From Weeksellaceae bacterium (GTDB lineage Bacteria; Bacteroidota; Bacteroidia; Flavobacteriales; Weeksellaceae): a DNA stretch of 44,401 nt. Numbering within the stretch: position 1 is the stretch's first letter; the number at the start of each line of letters is the position of its first letter. The notes under the pieces are model-generated. The model was given only the letters and a program-made list of their open reading frames with translations, was not told the DNA's origin and ran no database searches. The position numbers and the translations under genes are program-made. The stretch covers positions 1 through 44,401 of the forward strand of contig JAKOOG010000028.1 in the NCBI GenBank assembly GCA_022701545.1, given 5' to 3'. Shown here one piece after another: positions 36,681-44,401 of the stretch.

Positions 36681-39536
36681 TCAGTCGGTTAAAATATTTT
36701 CTTTAGGCATGGTAAACTGCTGGTTTTCATCTCCTAAATCCGGTAAACCAAAATAGAAATACAAAGTTCTTTTAAAAGTCCCATTGAGATGGTTCAATGC
36801 ACTTTCAGGGCCTGAGGTTGAAGTATCATTATTCACGTTAAATGCCAAGACCGTTCCCAATGGCGGAATCGCATCTAAAAATGAAACAGTGCCCGTCGGC
36901 AGTTTCGGATAACCTTCCGCACCGTAAATTCCGTAAAAATCGAAAAGTCTGACAAACATTTTTTCTTCTTTTGTTCCGACGGTTATTTTTCCTTCCGCCG
37001 TATCAAGCTGCAACCACGAAACATCATCAAAATAGCCTTTAAATTCGGGATAAATCCAAGGTGAAAAACCCGTTCGGGTAGTGTTTCTCAGGTTCTGCCA
37101 AACGTTATAAGTCTGTCCCTGAGTTCTGTTTTTCCAAACGTGATAAGGCCCTTTTCCCAGCCATTTTGCGCCGATGACATAATTTTCAGGATAATCGAAA
37201 CTTACCCCTGCAAACTGGTAATCTCCTGAAAGCGAATATTCATAATTCAATTCCAGAATTCCGTTCGGATTCAGTTTCCAAACTGCTTTTTTCCCGTCTT
37301 TGTATAAAATCTGAATGACTTGATTTTGACCTTCTGCAAGAGATTTTATAGATGATAATCCGGCTTCCCCGTTTACGAAAACCGGTCCGTTCCGGAAGGT
37401 CATTTTTTTGCCTTTTTTATCTAAAATGACAGACTTTAATAAGCCGTCTTTTTTACCGAATGAAAATTCTTTCCCGTCCGATTTTAAAATCAATAATGAA
37501 TCATTTTCTCCAGCGGAAACCGGAAATTCTTTGATTAAAGACTTTGAAAACTGTTTTGAAAATTCATCATTAGCTTTGGTTTTCCAGGTCCAGGTATAAA
37601 TTTCTTTACCGAATTTGTCTGTTGCAGTTAATACTAAACCTTCGCTTTCCTTCCAATTCTGAGGAAGATTCAGATTCATACTTCCTTTTTCCGTAGGCCT
37701 GACATTCGGAGATTCTGCTTTTCCTTTCTGAATTACCTCAAATCCGGATTCTGAGGAAAATACCGTTTTGAATCGTACCAGTTTCCACTCGAACCGGCAT
37801 TCTTTTAAATTCGTGAAATGATAACGGTTTTCAACGGGAATGATTCCGTTAAAATCACCCGGCAGCGTTTTCAAATCTATTTTTACCGGGCTGTAAATTT
37901 CCCGGATGGCATAGAAGCTCCCTTCTTTTTCACGGTGCGGACCAACCACTCCATCCGGGGCGTTAATCGCATTCACATCAATCTGATTGTTGAAATCTGT
38001 CCGCACCAGACCTTCATCGGCAAACGCCCAGAGAAAACCGCCTGCCCCTTTTCTGGAATTCCAGTGCAGTTCCCAGTAATCGGCCAAAGAAGTTCCGCCA
38101 CCGCCGTCATCCTGCGCGTGCAGAAACTCGGTCGGCATGTAAATATGTTCACCTTCCAGGATTTTCTGGGTGCTGTTATAATCTTCGTAATGGTTGCAGT
38201 CTATTCCGTTAAAAGCATTTCCGGGCTTGTGATGCGCGTGAATGACGGGGCGGCCGGATAAGTCATATTTTGCATATTCTGCATCCAGGTCAAAATTATG
38301 GCCGCCCTCGTTTCCGTTGCTCCAAAAAATAACCGAAGGATGGTTTGCATCTCTTACAACCATTTCTTTTACAAGCTTTCTTCCAATTTCGGTATTGTAT
38401 TTTTTTTGCCAGCCGGCGAGTTCATCCAAAACATATAAACCTAAGGAATCACAAATCTGAAGGAAAGATTTATCGGGCGGATAATGCGAACAGCGAACGG
38501 CATTCATATTCATTTCCTTGATGAGCTGAACATCCGTCAGATCGATATTTTTGTTGACACTGCGTCCGGTTTCAGGCCACCAGACATGACGGTTGATGCC
38601 TTTCATTTTGATTTTTGTTCCGTTGATGTAAATGCCGTCGCCTCTACGGATTTCAATTGTTCGGAAACCGAATTTTTCTTCGGCCCGGAAGATGTTTTTT
38701 TTATTCTTCTTTAGACTGAATACAGCTTTGTATAGGTTCGGCGTTTCGGCTGTCCAGGGTTTTGGGTTTTTAACGGAGCATTGAATTTGTTTTAAAGTAT
38801 CCCCTTTTTGAATCTGAATGTGAGTTTCTCCAACTAAATTATTTTTAGCATCAAAAATTTCGACCTTTACCTTATTGACCGATTGAATTCCTTTTAAATG
38901 AAGATTCGAGCGGAACGTTCCATCTGCTTTGGCATCAATCGATAGGGATGAAATATTTTCTTTCGGAGCGGCTTCCAGATAAACAGGTCTGAAAATTCCT
39001 CCCAAGATCCAGTAATCCGCCAGGCGTTCTGCGTTGTTAACCGATTTGTCTGCAGACATTTTTGAAACTTTTACTTCAAGACTATTTTCTTTCCCGAATT
39101 GTAGTTTATCCGAAATATCGTATTTAAACTCATAGAAAGCACCCTGATGAATTTCTCCTGCCGGTTTCCCGTTGATTTTCACTTCCGTGTCGGTCATGGA
39201 ACCTTCGAAAACAATATTTACCGATTTCCCTTTCCAGGAATCGGGAACTGAAAATCTGTATTTGTAAAGACCTGTTTCGTCGTGAAATTTAAAATTTTTG
39301 CCGTAGGTTACATAATCCCGTCCGTAATTGTAAGCCCCAAATCCCTGCTGTTCCCATTGGGAAGGAACCTGAATTTTATCCCAGCTTCCTGATTTTCTTC
39401 CACCGGTTATCCAAAAATCCCATTCTCTGGTATGCTCAGAATCTGTCCCGCTCAGGAATTGGATTTCCTTGGATTGAGAATGCAGAAACTGTGAGCAAAA
39501 GCATAAAAGGATTAGTATTTTGGAAAAAAAACTCAT
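36681..39536 (-). CDS. Glycoside hydrolase GH2 (beta-galactosidase-like)
   Basis: PSQWEQQGFGAYNYGRDYV, GFRTIEIRRGDGIYINGTKIKMKGINRHVWWPETGRSVN, NAVRCSHYPPDKSFLQICDSLGLYVLDELAGW, WSNGNEGGHN. Confidence 0.92.
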   Translation of the reverse strand: MSFFSKILILLCFCSQFLHSQSKEIQFLSGTDSEHTREWDFWITGGRKSGSWDKIQVPSQWEQQGFGAYNYGRDYVTYGKNFKFHDETGLYKYRFSVPDSWKGKSVNIVFEGSMTDTEVKINGKPAGEIHQGAFYEFKYDISDKLQFGKENSLEVKVSKMSADKSVNNAERLADYWILGGIFRPVYLEAAPKENISSLSIDAKADGTFRSNLHLKGIQSVNKVKVEIFDAKNNLVGETHIQIQKGDTLKQIQCSVKNPKPWTAETPNLYKAVFSLKKNKKNIFRAEEKFGFRTIEIRRGDGIYINGTKIKMKGINRHVWWPETGRSVNKNIDLTDVQLIKEMNMNAVRCSHYPPDKSFLQICDSLGLYVLDELAGWQKKYNTEIGRKLVKEMVVRDANHPSVIFWSNGNEGGHNFDLDAEYAKYDLSGRPVIHAHHKPGNAFNGIDCNHYEDYNSTQKILEGEHIYMPTEFLHAQDDGGGGTSLADYWELHWNSRKGAGGFLWAFADEGLVRTDFNNQIDVNAINAPDGVVGPHREKEGSFYAIREIYSPVKIDLKTLPGDFNGIIPVENRYHFTNLKECRFEWKLVRFKTVFSSESGFEVIQKGKAESPNVRPTEKGSMNLNLPQNWKESEGLVLTATDKFGKEIYTWTWKTKANDEFSKQFSKSLIKEFPVSAGENDSLLILKSDGKEFSFGKKDGLLKSVILDKKGKKMTFRNGPVFVNGEAGLSSIKSLAEGQNQVIQILYKDGKKAVWKLNPNGILELNYEYSLSGDYQFAGVSFDYPENYVIGAKWLGKGPYHVWKNRTQGQTYNVWQNLRNTTRTGFSPWIYPEFKGYFDDVSWLQLDTAEGKITVGTKEEKMFVRLFDFYGIYGAEGYPKLPTGTVSFLDAIPPLGTVLAFNVNNDTSTSGPESALNHLNGTFKRTLYFYFGLPDLGDENQQFTMPKENILTD

Positions 39537-40915
39537 TTTACAGCAATATCGGAATCGTCTTTTTTATCGTAAGATCTGCTGAGGGAGGCAACTTTAGTAA
39601 TGTTAACTTTAATCTGCTTCAAATTTTTAATAGCATTTAAATTCTGTTCTTCAGGTTTTAATGCCCTGATTTTCAAATTTTCAAACGTAAAATCTTTCAA
39701 CTCATACAAATCTGAAGCTTCTACTGAAAATGCAGTTTCACAATCGATGTCGATATTTTTCAGGATAATATTATTAGCCAGTCTCCTTTTCGGCGCTTCT
39801 TCGCCTTTCAGATCAAAAAACTGGTTCCAGCCTTTTACGTATAAAAATGTTTTTACGTTTCCTCTGATATTCTCGAGTGTGATATATTCGTAATGTTGCG
39901 GCGTGTCGGGACGCATTTTCAGGTGCAACAATCTGGAGGCATCTTTCACGGTGGAATTTCTGAAAATAATGTTGTAATTGTGAATCGATTCGCTTCCGCA
40001 GGTGAGCGCAGAATGGCAGAATCCGAAAGTATTATCTTCGATGATGATGTTTCTGTTTTCCCCGTTTTCAGGAGCTTTATCCGCTTTCGGACCTTTCCCG
40101 CCTTTGAGTGCGATTGCATCATCGTTCACTGAAAGATAACAGTCTTTAACCAGGAAATTTGTACAGGCATCAATGTCGATTGCGTCTGTACTTGGTGCCT
40201 TTACAGGTTCTTTCGGTGCAAGAATGGTCAGATTCAATAATTTTACAAAGTCGCTTTTGTAATAATGCGTACTCCAGAACGGCGAATTTTTTACGGTAAT
40301 TCCTTCAACCCGGACATTTTTAGAATTTGAAATATAGATCATTCTTGGTCTCATTTCATCCATATTGGTGCATTTTGGATTCCACTCCCGTCTTTTCCAG
40401 AATGATTTCCAGAAACGGAGTCCGTTGCCGTCGAGCGTTCCTTTTCCTGAAATCGTAAAGCCATCCAATCCGTCCGCATTAATGAGTGCCGGGAAATATT
40501 TTACGGTCTGACCTTCCATCCTGGTTGTCACAACAGGAAAATCGTTGATATCATCGCTTCCTTTTAATCTTGCTCCATTCTCCAAAAACAGATGCGTTCC
40601 CTGCCTGAAGAAAACCGAACTGATGAGAAAAGTTCCTTTGGGTACCACTACCACTCCTCCTCCATTTTTAGCAGCCAAATCAATGATCGCCTGAACCTGT
40701 TTCGTCTGAAGAACCGTACTGTCGTTCCTTACGCCGTTTTCTGTAATAATATATTTTTTTCCTAACTTATTGATATCTGTGGGCTTGTTTTCTTTGAACC
40801 ATTTTGGAATAGCTGTTCCGTCAGGAAATTTGTCCTGGCCTTTTAATCCTGAAAAAGAAAAGAGAATCGAAAAGGCCAGGAAAAGGTTTGATATATTGTA
40901 AAATTTCATAATCAA
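39533..40915 (-). CDS. GH28 glycoside hydrolase with divergent catalytic motifs
   Basis: GGGVVVVPKGTFLISSVFF, PSTDAIDIDACTNFLVKDCYLSVNDDAIALKGG, GFCHSALTCGSE; 4-nt overlap with GH2 CDS. Confidence 0.88.
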   Translation of the reverse strand: MIMKFYNISNLFLAFSILFSFSGLKGQDKFPDGTAIPKWFKENKPTDINKLGKKYIITENGVRNDSTVLQTKQVQAIIDLAAKNGGGVVVVPKGTFLISSVFFRQGTHLFLENGARLKGSDDINDFPVVTTRMEGQTVKYFPALINADGLDGFTISGKGTLDGNGLRFWKSFWKRREWNPKCTNMDEMRPRMIYISNSKNVRVEGITVKNSPFWSTHYYKSDFVKLLNLTILAPKEPVKAPSTDAIDIDACTNFLVKDCYLSVNDDAIALKGGKGPKADKAPENGENRNIIIEDNTFGFCHSALTCGSESIHNYNIIFRNSTVKDASRLLHLKMRPDTPQHYEYITLENIRGNVKTFLYVKGWNQFFDLKGEEAPKRRLANNIILKNIDIDCETAFSVEASDLYELKDFTFENLKIRALKPEEQNLNAIKNLKQIKVNITKVASLSRSYDKKDDSDIAVK

Positions 40916-40940
40916 TTTAATAAAGCTAATAAACGAAAAT

Positions 40941-40984
40941 AAAAATATAGTTTTTGAAAATCCGGAGCATCCTGCCCTTTCCTG
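40941..40984 (-). promoter_or_regulatory. Promoter element CAGGAA-N4-CAGGAT-N21-TATTTTT upstream of GH28-GH2-CE12-GH106-DUF4350 operon
   Basis: Minus strand CAGGAAAGGG CAGGATGCT...TATTTTT; half-sites start at 40984 and 40974. Confidence 0.6.
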
Positions 40985-41140
40985 TCAATTCTTTTTTAAT
41001 TTTTTTTTCAATGCTTTTGCAGAAAAAATTCGGTTTCAGGAAAATTGACCGACATTCTATCCAGCGCTTATCTATCCGGGCTGAAGCTGCCCTCTGCGTC
41101 AATACATATTTGCAAGAAAGCATAACAAACTGATAATTAG

Positions 41141-41184
41141 CAGGATTCAACAGGATAGTGATTATGTCGGTTGTTTCTAATTTT
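41141..41184 (+). promoter_or_regulatory. Promoter element CAGGAT-N4-CAGGAT-N21-TAATTTT upstream of modular pectate lyase
   Basis: CAGGATTCAACAGGATAGTG at 41141-41160; TAATTTT 41178-41184; same geometry as the susC promoter. Confidence 0.65.
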
Positions 41185-41222
41185 CCGTAACATCAAAATC
41201 GATTTCTAACCCATCATAATTT

Positions 41223-44222
41223 ATGACTATGAAAAAAAGAATTCTACCTCGTAAGCCAATGCTTCGTCTTTTTATGCTTGGTGGTGCCCTATCGGCCATC
41301 AGCGGACTGAAAGCACAGACCTTGGCTTTTCCTGAAGCCACCGGTTTCGGAAGATTCACAACAGGCGCGCGAAGTGCCGCAAATCCTGAAATTTATCTGG
41401 TTACCAATCTCAATGACAGCGGACCGGGATCCTTTCGTGATGCAGTAAGCCAGGAAGGAAGGTTTGTCATATTCAAAGTAGGCGGTATTATCAGGACCCA
41501 ATCTCAAATTACCATTGCAAAAAACACAACAATCGCCGGACAGACCGCGCCCGGAGAAGGAATTGTTCTGCTAGGCGCAAAAGTAACATTCACCGGAGCA
41601 AGTAATACGATAGCACGGTATGTACGCATCCGGTACGGAAATACCACACAGGGCCAGGACACTTCAGGTTTATCCAACGGTGCCAATATTATTCTCGACC
41701 ATATGTCCTTTACCTGGGGAACCGATGAAGTTTTCTCAGTCAACTGGGATAACAAAGGGGAAAGTCCGGATAATATAACGATCCAGAATTCCATCATCGG
41801 CCAGGGACTGCATCGTCATAACCACTCAGCCGGAGGATTGATGCAGCCTTCCGGCGGAAAAATCAGCTTAATCGGAAACCTGTATATCTGCAATAAAACG
41901 CGGAATAATAAGGTAAAAGGAATCAATGAGTTTGTTAATAACATTGTGTACAACTGGGGAAATTACGGCAATGCGTACGGGCACTCAGAATCCGGTGATG
42001 CTTACATTATGGGTGGAGATTCGGCAGGAACTTCTGAAGTGAATATCATCAACAATTATTTTATTGGCGGCCCCAACACCGGTAATACCGTGGCTACCCC
42101 TTTCAACAGGGGGAATGATAATTTCTCTTTGTATGGCGCCGGAAATTATTTTGACAACAACAAAGACGGGATTCTTAATGGAACTTTGGTTCCTTCCAAC
42201 CTGTCAGGCTATCCTACGGGAGATATCAGTTCCATCCAATCGGTGCCGTACGATTATCCGATGAAAAATCCGTCATTGACCGCTCAACAGGCTTATGAAC
42301 AAGCGGTTATGAATGTAGGTGCATCCTACCCGAGACGTGACCAGGTGGAAAATCTGATGATTTCTGATTTACAGTCCAAAGGAACAGCGGCAACATATGT
42401 ATATGTTCAGTCTGATCTCAGTTCTCAGTTTGGCTTTACCAATGGCGGCGCGGGACATGTCTACGGCGCTCCTGCTCCTGCAGATGCAGATAATGACGGA
42501 ATACCCGATGCGTGGGAAGACGCTAACGGACTGAATAAAAATGTACCGGATGCACTGAATGTAAGCACGACCCATGCACCATACCTGAATATCGAAGTTT
42601 ACATCAACAGCTTACCCAATCAGACTCCGCCGGATTTTGTTGTTCCGCCGACCGATCTCAATTTTACAAATGCGGTGACTACAGAAGTGCCCCCTGCAAG
42701 TTCTTTTACCGTTGCATGGAATGACAACGCCTCCAATGAAACCAACTATATCTTGGAACGTTCTACCGACGGAACCAATTTTTCAGGAATCGCATCGTTA
42801 GCGGCCAATACCACGAGCTATCATGAAACAGGTCTCGCTCCGAATACAAAATACGATTACAGGGTAAAAGCAACAAATGCAACAGCAGCTTCAGTATATA
42901 CATCGGTTGCTTCCATCATAACGCCGCCGGTTCCATCGGCACCTTCAAAAACGCTGAATCCAGCTCCGGCAACGGGAAATAACAATGTGGAACTGATCAG
43001 CAATAACCTGGTCCTGAAATGGTCAGGAAGCACAAATACCATTACCTATTCGGTTTACCTGGGAACCAGTGTGTCCGGTTTGAGTAAAGCCGCAGACGTT
43101 AATTATTCTGCTTTACCGACTTATCAACTGACAGGACTAAATCCCGGTACAACATATTACTGGAGAATTGATGCCGTTAATGAAAAAGGCACCGCAACGG
43201 GCGATGTATGGAATTTCCATACTTTAACGCCAGGTCTTGTCGGCCACTGGCCTTTCCGGGAAGCGCCTGCCGAAGGTGAAAAAATCGCTGACCTTACCGC
43301 TTATGAAAATGATGGAATTCTGAATACTTCATATGATAATAACAATGTCAGAATCCAGGGAAAAGAAAACTATGCACTTGATTTAGCGACTTCTCCCAAC
43401 AGTCCTTATATTGCAAGTATTCCGCACCAGGAACACCTGTTGTTCGATAGAAACTCTTTCACTGTTTCTTTCTGGATGAAAGCTCCGGGCACTATGATTC
43501 CGGCTTCATCATCAACCAGTCTTTATGTCTTGTGCAAAGGCTCTTTTACTAAAAATACGACAACGGGCGCCACTGGAAAACGTTATAATATCGAGATCAA
43601 AGGCGGCCAGCTGCGTTTTGCGATCGATGACGATGTTACCAAAAAAGAAATCACTTCTCCTGTCGGTAATTTTTTCACAGGAAACTGGGTTCATGTGGTT
43701 ATCATGCGGGATCTGGCTGCCCATAAAATGAGGATTTATACCAACGGCGTACTGAGTGCGGAAGGTGATGAAACCGCCGTTACGGGAATCGGTGAAGCCA
43801 GTGACCTGATCATCGGAAATATCGGCAGGCTTGAATTTATGTCCTCCGGCACCGCCCCTGCTCCTTACAAAGGTGCAATTGATGAGCTTAAAATGTTCAA
43901 TTATGCCTTAACCGCATCAGAAGTCAGCGCTTTGTACAGCCAGCCTGCTTCAGGCACGAATAAAGCGGTCTCTCAAAGAGGGTTTATCTATCCTAATCCT
44001 GTGAAAGACCATATTTCCATACAAATTCCTGATTATAAACCATCTGATTTAACGGCTGTATTGCGGGATATGGCAGGAAAGGTGATCCTTAATGAGAAAA
44101 TAACCTCTGACAGTAAAGGTGTTTTTAAAGTAAACCTTCCCGATAAACAGCCAGCCGGAAATTATCTTCTAACCATTTACGGAAAAGACCTGAAAAGCAG
44201 CTTCAGGGTTTTCCTTGACTAA
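41223..44222 (+). CDS. Modular secreted pectate lyase-like beta-helix protein with FN3 repeats, LamG-like domain and T9SS type A sorting domain
   Basis: FPEATGFGRFTTGAR...VTNLNDSGPGSFRDAVSQEGRFVIFKVGGII...IILDHMSFTWGTDEV; DADNDGIPDAWE; two FN3-like units; LamG (FTVSFWMKAPG..NWVHVVIMRD); C-term YPNPVKDHISI...PAGNYLLTIYG. Confidence 0.93.
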   Translation: MTMKKRILPRKPMLRLFMLGGALSAISGLKAQTLAFPEATGFGRFTTGARSAANPEIYLVTNLNDSGPGSFRDAVSQEGRFVIFKVGGIIRTQSQITIAKNTTIAGQTAPGEGIVLLGAKVTFTGASNTIARYVRIRYGNTTQGQDTSGLSNGANIILDHMSFTWGTDEVFSVNWDNKGESPDNITIQNSIIGQGLHRHNHSAGGLMQPSGGKISLIGNLYICNKTRNNKVKGINEFVNNIVYNWGNYGNAYGHSESGDAYIMGGDSAGTSEVNIINNYFIGGPNTGNTVATPFNRGNDNFSLYGAGNYFDNNKDGILNGTLVPSNLSGYPTGDISSIQSVPYDYPMKNPSLTAQQAYEQAVMNVGASYPRRDQVENLMISDLQSKGTAATYVYVQSDLSSQFGFTNGGAGHVYGAPAPADADNDGIPDAWEDANGLNKNVPDALNVSTTHAPYLNIEVYINSLPNQTPPDFVVPPTDLNFTNAVTTEVPPASSFTVAWNDNASNETNYILERSTDGTNFSGIASLAANTTSYHETGLAPNTKYDYRVKATNATAASVYTSVASIITPPVPSAPSKTLNPAPATGNNNVELISNNLVLKWSGSTNTITYSVYLGTSVSGLSKAADVNYSALPTYQLTGLNPGTTYYWRIDAVNEKGTATGDVWNFHTLTPGLVGHWPFREAPAEGEKIADLTAYENDGILNTSYDNNNVRIQGKENYALDLATSPNSPYIASIPHQEHLLFDRNSFTVSFWMKAPGTMIPASSSTSLYVLCKGSFTKNTTTGATGKRYNIEIKGGQLRFAIDDDVTKKEITSPVGNFFTGNWVHVVIMRDLAAHKMRIYTNGVLSAEGDETAVTGIGEASDLIIGNIGRLEFMSSGTAPAPYKGAIDELKMFNYALTASEVSALYSQPASGTNKAVSQRGFIYPNPVKDHISIQIPDYKPSDLTAVLRDMAGKVILNEKITSDSKGVFKVNLPDKQPAGNYLLTIYGKDLKSSFRVFLD

Positions 44223-44401
44223 AATCACCTCATATTTCAATCTATTGTAAAACATTTAAAAGATCGGACCTTTCGGCTTCTGAAATGATGATTTAATACA
44301 TGGGTGATCTGTACGAGATGAAAGTTACAGACCTGTAAAGCCAGCTAAAATATTATTGTGCCCAGATTAAATTATTATCAGTTTTAATCCTACCTATGGC
44401 A

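Noticed and set aside
40926-41150. 74-aa minus-strand ORF
   Set aside because: Overlaps the divergent promoter region with two CAGGAT elements; sequence looks random.
1-44401. CRISPR arrays, tRNA/rRNA genes, IS elements, prophage or defence systems
   Set aside because: Looked for and not seen: no regularly spaced repeats, transposase or phage-like ORFs, or RNA-gene signatures.

Overview
The window reads as one contiguous pectin / rhamnogalacturonan-I (RG-I) and L-rhamnose utilisation locus from a Bacteroidota genome. Chryseobacterium-like Flavobacteriia is my impression from codon usage and protein style, not something I tested. The left part carries a pectin methylesterase C-terminus (CE8), a CE12 acetylesterase, a KdgF-like cupin, PL1 and PL10 pectate lyases, an esterase, and a GH28 operon with two large enzymes I cannot assign to a characterised activity. 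The middle carries a GntR-type regulator, a DUF4440-like secreted protein, an FMN-dependent lactate dehydrogenase, a rhamnulokinase-like kinase, a rhamnose isomerase and a bifunctional aldolase/lactaldehyde dehydrogenase, then SusD/SusC and RhaT. The right part carries GH105, PL11, a DUF4350-like protein, GH106, CE12, GH2, GH28 and a modular T9SS-secreted pectate lyase. The most interesting non-coding signals are: (1) a promoter architecture CAGGAT-N21-TAnnTT with invariant spacing at six promoters (one with CGGGAT), usually with a second CAG-type half-site 10 nt upstream; (2) a separate palindromic LacI-like operator (TGCAAYCGATTGCA) at at least five positions; (3) an 11-nt direct repeat with 22-nt period upstream of rhaI; (4) a long G-U-compensated hairpin in the rhaI-rhaK gap. 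No cognate regulator for the CAGGAT element is encoded in the window. All motif claims come from reading by eye, with no genome-wide statistics.
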